Source: Pectobacterium atrosepticum (lineage in GTDB: Bacteria; Pseudomonadota; Gammaproteobacteria; Enterobacterales; Enterobacteriaceae). Taken from it: a stretch of DNA of 64,000 nt. A model generated the notes under the pieces. It was given only the letters and a program-made list of their open reading frames with translations, was not told where the DNA came from and searched no databases. This document shows positions 12,658 through 20,545 of this stretch, in pieces (the first letter of the stretch is position 1; each line of letters begins with the position of its first letter). Where the stretch lies: positions 1,922,001 through 1,986,000 of the forward strand of contig CP036163.1 in NCBI GenBank assembly GCA_019056595.1, written 5' to 3'. Both the position numbers and the translations under genes were made by a program.

Positions 12658-13089
12658 TTATTGGCGCATGCCGATCGCTAAGCGATTAAAGGCACTCATC
12701 AGCGCAACAGCAAAGCTCAGATCGGCGATCTCTGCATCGCTGAAATGCGCCTTCAGCGGCTCGAAATCTTCATCAGGCGCGTGGCTGCGAGCCACATCCA
12801 CAAGCGATTCAGTCCAGGCCAACGCCACACGCTCGCGTTCATTGAACTGTTCACTCACACGCCAGCCAGCCAGACTGTCCAGCTTCGCATCCGGCACGCC
12901 ATCAGCACGCAGAGCCGACGCATGCATCTCCAGGCAGAAAGCACAGCCATTAATTTGCGAAACACGCAGATAGACCAATTCGATCAGTTGTTTTCCAAGG
13001 CTGCTCTTGTTCAGAGCTTTCTTGGCAATGCCGAACCCTTGATAGGCTTCTGCCGAAAGGGTTTGGTAGGGCAAGCGAAGCATACTCAT
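12658..13089 (-). CDS. Carboxymuconolactone decarboxylase / AhpD-like alkylhydroperoxidase family protein
   Basis: A 143-residue AhpD-fold protein. The diagnostic CxxC-xxxH motif is present (GCAFCLEMHASAL, about residues 49-61), with NERERVALAWTESL later in the chain, as in YdfG/YciW-like alkylhydroperoxidase-core proteins. The cysteine pair suggests peroxide or thiol chemistry; the exact activity is not predictable. The ATG at 13089 has GGAG at good spacing; an upstream in-frame start would add 22 non-conserved residues. It is followed upstream (minus strand) by a GNAT gene at 13230-13661 and is probably under the divergent MocR regulator. Confidence 0.85.
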   Translation of the reverse strand: MSMLRLPYQTLSAEAYQGFGIAKKALNKSSLGKQLIELVYLRVSQINGCAFCLEMHASALRADGVPDAKLDSLAGWRVSEQFNERERVALAWTESLVDVARSHAPDEDFEPLKAHFSDAEIADLSFAVALMSAFNRLAIGMRQ

Positions 13090-13229
13090 AGAAGATCTCC
13101 AATAAGAAATGAAAGAACGAGAAAATAAGTCAGCGCATGGTGTGTCTGAGTCCATGTTTCAACCATCGGAGTAACCCGACCTTGCCACCCAAAGTGACCG
13201 CAAAGCAGTGGGTTCATGGCTCTTCACAC

Positions 13230-13661
13230 CTATAGCGCTTGGCTGAAATGCAGGCCTTTGGAAAGTAAGCCCTGACGAAAATAGAAGCGTTGCGCCAGCG
13301 CATTGCTCAAGGCCGTATCGAGCACCAGATGAGCACAGTTTTGCCGCTGCGCTTCCTCGCGCATTGCCTCGATCAGCTGACCGCCAAGCCCCTGATCACG
13401 GACACCTACAGCGGCCACAAGATCATCAACATAGAGGAATCGGCCATACAATAGATTTTCCTGAACGCGGTAGCCCACCAACCCCATGACGAGATCGTCC
13501 TGCCATGCCGCCAGCAGACGATAGCCTTGCCCAGCTTGACGACGGGCCTGCGCAGTGAATGTGGCTGCATCAGGAAGATGAGGCCGCAGCTCCCGCATAA
13601 CATCGAAGCAAGCCAGGTAGTCCTGATCACTCTCAATGAGGCTTAATCGAAAGGTGCTCAT
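13230..13661 (-). CDS. GNAT family N-acetyltransferase
   Basis: A 143-residue GNAT protein. Strands and the cofactor loop are clear: GRFLYVDDLVAAVGVRDQGLGGQLIEAM (about residues 72-99, with the R-D-Q-G-L-G-G pyrophosphate loop) followed by CAHLVLDTALSNALAQRFYFRQG. The ATG at 13661 follows AAGGAAATTGGC; a hydrophobic upstream extension in frame is ignored as non-conserved. It is divergent from the MocR regulator at 13753 with 91 bp between, an arrangement common for MocR targets. Confidence 0.85.
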   Translation of the reverse strand: MSTFRLSLIESDQDYLACFDVMRELRPHLPDAATFTAQARRQAGQGYRLLAAWQDDLVMGLVGYRVQENLLYGRFLYVDDLVAAVGVRDQGLGGQLIEAMREEAQRQNCAHLVLDTALSNALAQRFYFRQGLLSKGLHFSQAL

Positions 13662-13752
13662 GCCAATTTCCTTGTAATGAAGCCAGTATGTTAGGAAAAT
13701 CATGACCCATAAGAAAGGTGCAAGAATTGAGTAAATGAATGGGACATAACGT

Positions 13753-15171
13753 ATGGACATGCAGCAACTAAAGCCAAGCAGGGAACACGATGCACCGCTC
13801 TATTTACAGCTGTATCGACGCTACCGAGACGCTATTATCGCCAGAAAACTTCATCCAGGCGATCGCGTACCGTCCGTACGCAGCCTTGCCAGTGAACTGA
13901 ATCTGGCACGAGGCACGGTTGAAATGGCTTATCAGATGCTAGCCAGTGAAGGCTATTTCCTGACTCGCGGCCCAGCGGGTACCATCGTCTCACCCCAGTT
14001 GGAAAAGCTGACCGAATCGGGATACAGCACCACATCCCTTTCTCAAATACCTTCACGCCCGCAAATCGAGACCGCTCAAGTACAACCTTTCCAACTTGGC
14101 TTGCCTGCACTGGATGCCTTTCCCCGCAAGACCTGGGCGCGCCTAGCCGGGCACAACTTACGCACTCTGGATACGGCAGCCATGATCTCTCCAGATCCAG
14201 CGGGCTATGAACCGCTTCGTCGAGCCATCGCTACCTATCTGGGGATCTCGCGCGGCATCACTTGCACACACGAGCAGGTGTTCATCACCGCTGGCTATCG
14301 GGGAGCGCTGGAACTGGTGTGCCGCACGTTGTTGCAACCTGGCGACATTGGATGGTTCGAAGATCCCGGCTATATCTTCGCTCGCCAGTTCTTGGCGCGA
14401 GCAGGTATGCATCTGGAACCCGTTCCGGTGGATGAGGAAGGCCTGAATGTGGACATCGGTCAACAGCGAGCCGCAGAGGCACGTTTTGCCGTGGTAACTC
14501 CCACGCACCAAAGCCCCATGGGGATGGCGTTGTCATTGCCCCGACGACTGCAACTGCTGGAATGGGCCAGCCACCACCGATCATGGATCATTGAGGACGA
14601 CTACGACAGCGAGTTCCGTTACCACGGCCGGCCATTACCTGCGCTGAAAAGCCTGGATCGCGATGGGCGCGTGCTCTACACCGGCACCTTCAGCAAGGTG
14701 CTGTTTCCCGGCCTACGCTTAGCTTACCTGGTTGTCCCTGAACCGCAGATCGAGCGCTTCAGGGATACGGCAAATCATTTTTGCTGCGCGGGATCGATCC
14801 TACCCCAAGCCACAGTGGCGAATTTCATGGAGCAAGGTCACTTTGCTCGCCATTTGCGCAGGATGCGTTCACTGTATGCCATTCGGCGCGGCTATCTCGT
14901 TGATGAGCTTTTGCAGGCATTAGGTTCACACCTGACCGTTCAGCCACAGGCAGGCGGTATTCATGTGCTAGCTACGCTGACCGCCCGTGGCAACGACCAG
15001 TCTCTGGCAGCCGCCGCTCAATCTCATGGCCTTGCCATTCAGGCGTTGAATGACTGGCGAACGAGCAAAACATCACGTGGAGGGCTTCTTATGGGATTCA
15101 CTAATGTGACCGAACCTGCGATGGCAAAGGCATTGGTGCATCGACTGGCAGCGGCCATCGGATTATCGTGA
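13753..15171 (+). CDS. MocR/PdxR-type transcriptional regulator (GntR-aminotransferase fusion)
   Basis: A 472-residue regulator with an N-terminal GntR winged helix (about residues 15-80, APLYLQLYRRYRDAIIARKL...GDRVPSVRSLASELNLARGTVEMAYQ) and a C-terminal fold-type I aminotransferase domain. The PLP lysine is in TGTFSKVLFPGLRL, and the conserved DDYDSEF segment is present. Family members bind PLP and regulate neighbours, often a divergent gene; the GNAT and AhpD-like genes at 12658-13661 are the obvious targets. It might be the PdxR itself, but no pdxST genes are nearby, so I give no symbol. Confidence 0.92.
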   Translation: MDMQQLKPSREHDAPLYLQLYRRYRDAIIARKLHPGDRVPSVRSLASELNLARGTVEMAYQMLASEGYFLTRGPAGTIVSPQLEKLTESGYSTTSLSQIPSRPQIETAQVQPFQLGLPALDAFPRKTWARLAGHNLRTLDTAAMISPDPAGYEPLRRAIATYLGISRGITCTHEQVFITAGYRGALELVCRTLLQPGDIGWFEDPGYIFARQFLARAGMHLEPVPVDEEGLNVDIGQQRAAEARFAVVTPTHQSPMGMALSLPRRLQLLEWASHHRSWIIEDDYDSEFRYHGRPLPALKSLDRDGRVLYTGTFSKVLFPGLRLAYLVVPEPQIERFRDTANHFCCAGSILPQATVANFMEQGHFARHLRRMRSLYAIRRGYLVDELLQALGSHLTVQPQAGGIHVLATLTARGNDQSLAAAAQSHGLAIQALNDWRTSKTSRGGLLMGFTNVTEPAMAKALVHRLAAAIGLS

Positions 15172-15211
15172 AAGGGTTATCCACAGCCGGATCGTGCTGC
15201 TGCCCGTGAGC

Positions 15212-16261
15212 TCAACCGGTAGTAGTCCCCACTCGCCGCACTGATTCTCTGACGACCACCTGCCCCGCCAGTTCGGTGCGTTGGGCAATACCGAGCGCCT
15301 GTGAGGGCGTCATTTGCTGCGCCAGCAGCTGTAACGCAGCACGGGCGATCGTTTCAAACGGCAGATGTACCGTGGTGAGCGAAACCGGCAGCATGTCGAA
15401 TGGCAGAATGTCGTCCATGCCCATCACCGACATATCTTCCGGCACCCGAAGTCCGTGCTGATACAGCGCGTCGATCACGCCGATAGCCTGATTATCCGCA
15501 GCGCAGAAAATCGCAGTGACGCCTAATCTATCGGGGTTCGCCGTCAGCCAGCGCAACAGCGCATCACGTGCCGTGCGCGGGTGGAAATCCGGCAGTGACA
15601 GAATCAGATCGTCATCCACCGCAATACCCGCCTGTGCGAGCGCATCACGATAGCCACGTTCACGCTGTTTGATCGTCATGCGCGACGTCCAGGTCAAATG
15701 CAGGATCCGCGTATGGCCCTGATCGATCAGGTAACGCACTGCGGCGGCGGCGGCATAGTGGTTGGCTGGCGTGACGCTACTCAGACGCATTGAGGGATCT
15801 TCACCATTGATCAGCACCGCCGGAATTCCACTTTCCGCGACGGCGTTCAGCAGCGTTGGGTGATCATCATTCACGATCAGAATGCCGCTCTCTTTTCCGC
15901 CCTGAAGTTCACGCAACAGCTGCTGTTCGTTAATGGTGTCGTGTTCCCCCAGAAACGGACGCAGTTGGATATTACGTTGTAAACACAGCGTTTTCAGGGC
16001 GTTAATCAACGTCAGCGACACCAGATTGTACTCACTTTCCAGCATCAGGTTGCGCGGCGTCGCCAGCAAAATGTGGCGCAGCGGTTCCGTCGGTGCGGCG
16101 GTCGCTTTGCCTACTTTATGCAGCGGATAACCCTGCTCGGTCGCAATCGCCATGATGTGCTGCCTGACTTTGGCACTGATCGGTGCCGTACCGTTCAGCG
16201 CGCGGGAAACCGTGCTGATAGAAACCCCCGCGCGGTCGGCAATATCCTTGAGTGTCGCCAT
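15212..16261 (-). CDS. LacI family transcriptional regulator of the sugar ABC operon
   Basis: A 349-residue LacI/GalR regulator. The headpiece is canonical (MATLKDIADRAGVSISTVSRALNGTAPIS, residues 1-29), followed by a periplasmic-binding-like effector domain ending in AQRTELAGQVVVRESV. Its ATG shares one base with the stop of the preceding permease gene (TAATG), so it is translationally coupled as the last gene of the ABC operon rather than transcribed separately. It likely controls the palindromes at 23143 and 23337, 7 kb away at the operon promoter. An in-frame upstream extension is ignored. Confidence 0.92.
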   Translation of the reverse strand: MATLKDIADRAGVSISTVSRALNGTAPISAKVRQHIMAIATEQGYPLHKVGKATAAPTEPLRHILLATPRNLMLESEYNLVSLTLINALKTLCLQRNIQLRPFLGEHDTINEQQLLRELQGGKESGILIVNDDHPTLLNAVAESGIPAVLINGEDPSMRLSSVTPANHYAAAAAVRYLIDQGHTRILHLTWTSRMTIKQRERGYRDALAQAGIAVDDDLILSLPDFHPRTARDALLRWLTANPDRLGVTAIFCAADNQAIGVIDALYQHGLRVPEDMSVMGMDDILPFDMLPVSLTTVHLPFETIARAALQLLAQQMTPSQALGIAQRTELAGQVVVRESVRRVGTTTG

Positions 16262-17310
16262 TATTTCATCCCCGTGTTGGCAATCCCCGTCGTGATGTAT
16301 TTTTGCAGGAAGACGAACACCGCCGTCACCGGCAGAAGCGAAAGCATCGTCATCGCCAGTATATAGTGCCACTGCACTGAGAACTGCCCCTGAAACGCAT
16401 TCAGACCGATTTGCAGCGTAAAATTATCCTGACTGGAGAGGACGATCAGCGGCCAGAGGAAATCATTCCAGCGCCAGATCACCGAGAAGATCGCCAGCAC
16501 TGCCAGCGCGGGTGCGGTCAGCGGCAGGATGATCTTCCAGTAAATACGGAACTCGCTGGCGGCATCGATCCGCGCCGCCTCGATCAGCTCATCGGGGATC
16601 GTCAGCATGTATTGCCGCAGCAGGAATACGCCAGTCGGCGTCGCGACTGTGGGGATAATCACGCCCCACAGGTTATCGCCCATATTCAGGCCAATCACCA
16701 CCAGAAACGTCGGCACCATCACCACCGACAGCGGGATCATCATGGTGGAGAGGAACAGCGTCAGCACCGTGCCGCGACCGCGAAACTCGTATTTCGACAG
16801 CGCAAAGGCCGCCATCGAACTGAGCAACAGGGTCAGCAGCGTCGCCATCACCGTCACGAATACGGTGTTCTTCAGGTAGGTGGCAAAGTGGAACTTCGTT
16901 ATCGGCGTCGTGTAGTTCTCCGTCTCCAAATGCAACGCCTTCATCGGCACCAGATCTTTAGTCGACACACGCACCACTTCATTCGGCACATCCGGGTTCA
17001 CCAGCTGTGCGATAAGCCCAATGCGCCTGACCAGCGCCATGGTTTTCGCTTCACCGTCTTCCTGCTTAACCTGCCACAGTTCCAGCGGCTTCGGGTACTC
17101 CGGCAGCGTGATGGTATCCGCCGCCTGCGGCAGAAAACTCGGCGGAAAGCGGTTAATCTCCGCGGGTGTTTTGAACGATGACATGGCAGCCCACATGACC
17201 GGAATCATCACCAGCAGCGTGCCAACCACCAGCCAGACCCAGCTCATGATATCCGTAATATGGATGCGCCCCGGATGACGGGTGCGGGTAAGAAAGGCGA
17301 TTATCTTCAT
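16261..17310 (-). CDS. CUT1 sugar ABC transporter permease, MalG-like
   Basis: A 349-residue inner-membrane permease of the carbohydrate uptake 1 family. The EAA loop that contacts the ATPase is present as EAARIDAASEFRIYWKIILPLTAPALA. It is longer than typical MalG-like permeases (about 280) because of an insertion of roughly 80 residues after TM1 (FPPSFLPQAADTITL... to FHFATYLKNTVF), predicted to lie in the periplasm. The start ATG 17310 is 5 bp after GGGAG; the adjacent ATG 17313 is too close. It follows the MalF-like gene by 11 bp. Confidence 0.92.
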   Translation of the reverse strand: MKIIAFLTRTRHPGRIHITDIMSWVWLVVGTLLVMIPVMWAAMSSFKTPAEINRFPPSFLPQAADTITLPEYPKPLELWQVKQEDGEAKTMALVRRIGLIAQLVNPDVPNEVVRVSTKDLVPMKALHLETENYTTPITKFHFATYLKNTVFVTVMATLLTLLLSSMAAFALSKYEFRGRGTVLTLFLSTMMIPLSVVMVPTFLVVIGLNMGDNLWGVIIPTVATPTGVFLLRQYMLTIPDELIEAARIDAASEFRIYWKIILPLTAPALAVLAIFSVIWRWNDFLWPLIVLSSQDNFTLQIGLNAFQGQFSVQWHYILAMTMLSLLPVTAVFVFLQKYITTGIANTGMK

Positions 17311-17321
17311 CATGGCTCCCG

Positions 17322-18320
17322 TTATTTTTTCCCTTCCAGCCGACGCGTCAGCAGGAACTGCAATGCCGTCAGGATCATCAATACTACGCCCATCAACACC
17401 GAGGCTGCCGACGCCAGCCCGTAGAGTGATGCATTCGACGAGAAGGCGGTCTGGTAGATGTACTGCACAATAAAGCTGTTGGCCGTGCCCGGGCCGCCGC
17501 CGTTGGTTAACACCCAGGCTTCATCGAAGATCTGCACACTGTTGATGGTCAGCAGAATCACCACGACCAGAATGTTCGGTGCCAGCAGCGGCAGCGTCAG
17601 CCGATAAAAACCGCGCCAGCGCGAGGTGCCATCCACCGCCGCCGCCTCGTAGATATCACGCGGGATCGCCTGCAATCCGGCCAGCAGAATCAAGGTATAA
17701 AATCCGACGTGAAACCAGACAGAGACAAACACCACCCAGAAACGCGACAGTGTTGGATCGAGCAGAAAGGTAATCGGCTGTCCGCCCAGCGACGACAGCA
17801 CCAGATTCAGCAAGCCGTTACGATTAAGAAACCACTGCCAGATCAGGCCAACCACCACCGGTGACAACAGTACCGGATAGAAGAACATCGCACGGAAAAA
17901 GCCCCGAGCGACAATCTTGCGATTGAGGATCAGTGCCGTCACCAGCGCCACCAGCAGCGTGCAGAGCACGTTGAAAAAGGTGAACGACACCGTGTTGTAG
18001 ACGCCGGTCCAGAACAGATCCTGTTCACAGCTCGACGGGTCGGCGTAGTTGCCACAGCTCAGCAGCGTGGAGAAGTTAGCCACGCCCACATACGGGCGCT
18101 CCCACAGCAGGATATTGGTGCCGCCGGTGAAGGCGTAGCACACCGACAGCAGAATCGGAATAAAGACAAAAACGGCGAACAGCAGCATGTTGGGCGCGAT
18201 AAAAAACCACGGCATCACTTTGCGGCCACCAAATTTTTGTAGCAGATTCACCGCTTTTTCCACTGGCGTCACCAGCTTATCGATCAGCGATCCTGCGGGC
18301 AGTAAGGCAATCTTTTTCAT
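17322..18320 (-). CDS. CUT1 sugar ABC transporter permease, MalF-like
   Basis: A 332-residue permease, partner of the MalG-like subunit. Six or so hydrophobic segments and the EAA loop (EAAAVDGTSRWRGFYRLTLPLLAPN) are visible. TM1 is preceded by a cytoplasmic N-terminus of about 35 residues. The periplasmic region after TM1 has a pair of cysteines (LLSCGNYADPSSCEQDLFW) that may form a disulfide. GAGGAC gives a ribosome site. Located between the ATPase and MalG-like genes. Confidence 0.92.
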   Translation of the reverse strand: MKKIALLPAGSLIDKLVTPVEKAVNLLQKFGGRKVMPWFFIAPNMLLFAVFVFIPILLSVCYAFTGGTNILLWERPYVGVANFSTLLSCGNYADPSSCEQDLFWTGVYNTVSFTFFNVLCTLLVALVTALILNRKIVARGFFRAMFFYPVLLSPVVVGLIWQWFLNRNGLLNLVLSSLGGQPITFLLDPTLSRFWVVFVSVWFHVGFYTLILLAGLQAIPRDIYEAAAVDGTSRWRGFYRLTLPLLAPNILVVVILLTINSVQIFDEAWVLTNGGGPGTANSFIVQYIYQTAFSSNASLYGLASAASVLMGVVLMILTALQFLLTRRLEGKK

Positions 18321-18343
18321 GTCGTCCTCTCCCGTCGCGATAA

Positions 18344-19435
18344 TTAATGCTCGGTGCAGCGCGGCAATGTGTCATCCGTTTCACCATCGAACAGATGGCA
18401 ATACGTTGGCGGAAAGCGCACAAACACCGACTCGCCCGCAGCGAACTCGCGGTGCTGCGCCAGATGGACGATCATCTCGTCGTCAATGCCGCCCATCCGC
18501 CCATAGATAAAGGTTTCATGCCCCATCATCTCGCAGCGATCGACACACAGTGCAATTCCCTCGCCTTCTTCCACGACTTCACAGTGTGAAGGACGAATCC
18601 CGAGCGTGACGTTCTGCCCGACGGTGCCGATAAACGGCAGCACCAGACGATTGCCGGACGGGCACTGCACCTCGACGCCGTCGGCACAAGTGGCGACAAT
18701 CTGCGCCGGGAACATATTCATGCGCGGTGAGCCGATGAAGCCCGCGACGAACTTGTTTTTCGGCCGATTGAACAGCTCCAGCGGCGTACCAACCTGCTCG
18801 ATGCGACCGGCATTCAGCACCACAATGCGCTGTGCCATCGTCATCGCTTCTACCTGATCGTGAGTCACGTAAATCATGGTGGTACGCAGTTTCTGATGCA
18901 GGCGGGACAGCTCGCCGCGCGTCTGCACGCGCAGCTTGGCATCGAGATTGGAGAGCGGTTCATCAAACAGGAACAGGTCAGGCTCACGCACGATAGCGCG
19001 ACCAATGGCAACGCGCTGCTGCTGTCCCCCCGACAGCGCACGCGGCCTGCGATCCAGATAGGGTTCCAGCCCCAGCATGCGCGCAGCCTCATCAATGCGA
19101 CGGATGATTTCGTCTTTGGGGAAGTGCAAATTTTCCAGCCCGAACGCAAGGTTCTTGCGCACCGAGAGGTGCGGGTAGAGCGCATAAGACTGGAATACCA
19201 TCGCAATCTTGCGCTCTGCTGGCGTGAGATCGTTCACCTTGCGGTTGTCGATCAGCAGCTCGCCGTTGCTGATTTCTTCCAGACCGGCAATCATGCGCAG
19301 CAGCGTGGATTTTCCACAGCCCGACGGGCCGACAAAGACCATGAACTCGCCATCATGAATCGTTAAGTCCACGCCTTTGATGATGCTCACCGCACCGTAA
19401 TTTTTGTGGACGTTTTTCAGTTCCAGACTCGCCAT
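18344..19435 (-). CDS. Sugar ABC transporter ATP-binding protein, MalK/UgpC-like
   Basis: A 363-residue ATPase with Walker [12 protein letters not shown] (about residues 36-46), the Q-loop, signature [19 protein letters not shown], Walker [16 protein letters not shown] and the switch histidine in [11 protein letters not shown]-terminal OB-like regulatory region (MOI-type, from about residue 240) is typical of CUT1 ATPases. The ATG 19435 is 2 bp after the stop of the GH105 gene, so the start further upstream (overlapping) is unlikely. It would energise the permease pair encoded downstream. Confidence 0.94.
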   Translation of the reverse strand: MASLELKNVHKNYGAVSIIKGVDLTIHDGEFMVFVGPSGCGKSTLLRMIAGLEEISNGELLIDNRKVNDLTPAERKIAMVFQSYALYPHLSVRKNLAFGLENLHFPKDEIIRRIDEAARMLGLEPYLDRRPRALSGGQQQRVAIGRAIVREPDLFLFDEPLSNLDAKLRVQTRGELSRLHQKLRTTMIYVTHDQVEAMTMAQRIVVLNAGRIEQVGTPLELFNRPKNKFVAGFIGSPRMNMFPAQIVATCADGVEVQCPSGNRLVLPFIGTVGQNVTLGIRPSHCEVVEEGEGIALCVDRCEMMGHETFIYGRMGGIDDEMIVHLAQHREFAAGESVFVRFPPTYCHLFDGETDDTLPRCTEH

Positions 19436-19437
19436 TG

Positions 19438-20544
19438 TCAGCCCTCGCAAACAGAATCTAACTGTGCCAATAACATCAGCATGACCAGCGCCTGCCCGTA
19501 AGGCACGGCAACATTGGGAATATCGCGATAGAACTGCAAATCATGTCCCATCGCCGTGCCGTCCGAGACACCTTGCACCACACCCTGTGCGTCAATCTGC
19601 GCCACCACGGCGGCATAGCCTTTTTCCAGCACGTCCTGCGGAAAATCGTGCAACATCCCTAGCCGACGCGCCGTCAAAATCCCAGCAATAAACCCGGCGC
19701 TAGCGGAGGTTTCCAACGGTGAATCCGGGTCATCCAGCAGAGTGTGCCACAGGCCAGAATCATGCTGGACACGCGCCAGCGTCGTCGTTTGCTGTTCCAG
19801 AATCGCTTCCAGCGTGCGCAATACCGGCACGGATAGCTGATCCTCCGCCAGCACCCGCATTTCCGGCAGCACCAGCGTGATCCAGGCGTTGCCGCGTCCC
19901 CAGAATGCATCGGCATAGTGATGGCGACCAACGAACGTCCAGCCGTGATACCACAGCCCGCTGCGCACATCGGCCAGATAGCGCGCGTGGGTGAGGAGCT
20001 GATATTCCGCCTCTTCGATCAAATCGCGACGGGAGAGTAATTTCCCCGCGACCACCAGAAACAGACCGGCCATAAACAGCGTATCGTCCCAGAGTTGCCC
20101 GGTATTCGGCCGCTCTTTCACCGTGTGCTGGAAACCGCCATCCTCAGTTTTTGGCAGCGAGTGCAGCAGCCAGTCCGCCCAGTCGCTCACGGTTTCACGC
20201 CACTGTGTAGGCGCATCCGGCTTGTCCTGACACAGTAGCGCCAGCACCAGCATCGGTGCCGTCGAGTTGATCTGGCGCGGTGGTAACCCGGCATCCAGTT
20301 TTTGCTGATACCAGTTCGCCAGCGTCGTCAGCATGGTGTCATCCTGCGTCAGATGCGCCAGCTTCCAGAAACCGTACAGCCCGACGCCGACTTCCCAATC
20401 CCACTCTTCAAATTGAATCGTCAGCCCGGCATCCGGTACGTCGTCCTGCGTTACGCTGTCGATAGCTTTCAGGCGGCAAAACGCCCGCGCCACCTGCGCC
20501 AGCAGCGCTTCGGTTTGTTGTCGGTTAAGTGAACCTGTCTGCAT
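19438..20544 (-). CDS. Glycoside hydrolase family 105 (unsaturated rhamnogalacturonyl hydrolase-like)
   Basis: A 368-residue (alpha/alpha)6-barrel enzyme of the YteR/GH105 group, which hydrates and cleaves unsaturated uronyl residues left by polysaccharide lyases. Visible family marks: [13 protein letters not shown] (48-60), [13 protein letters not shown] (151-163), [13 protein letters not shown] (209-221, WGRGN motif with Asp212), and [11 protein letters not shown]. No signal peptide, so it acts in the cytoplasm on imported disaccharides. ATG 20544 lies one base after the stop of the preceding gene (TGACATG). The exact sugar is unknown; the co-encoded amino-sugar-type kinase hints at a uronyl-hexosamine substrate (inference). 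Confidence 0.86.
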   Translation of the reverse strand: MQTGSLNRQQTEALLAQVARAFCRLKAIDSVTQDDVPDAGLTIQFEEWDWEVGVGLYGFWKLAHLTQDDTMLTTLANWYQQKLDAGLPPRQINSTAPMLVLALLCQDKPDAPTQWRETVSDWADWLLHSLPKTEDGGFQHTVKERPNTGQLWDDTLFMAGLFLVVAGKLLSRRDLIEEAEYQLLTHARYLADVRSGLWYHGWTFVGRHHYADAFWGRGNAWITLVLPEMRVLAEDQLSVPVLRTLEAILEQQTTTLARVQHDSGLWHTLLDDPDSPLETSASAGFIAGILTARRLGMLHDFPQDVLEKGYAAVVAQIDAQGVVQGVSDGTAMGHDLQFYRDIPNVAVPYGQALVMLMLLAQLDSVCEG

Positions 20545-20545
20545 G

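Noticed and set aside
13753-15171. Calling the MocR protein PdxR
   Set aside because: No pdxS/pdxT or B6 genes are nearby; the divergent GNAT-AhpD pair is a better target.
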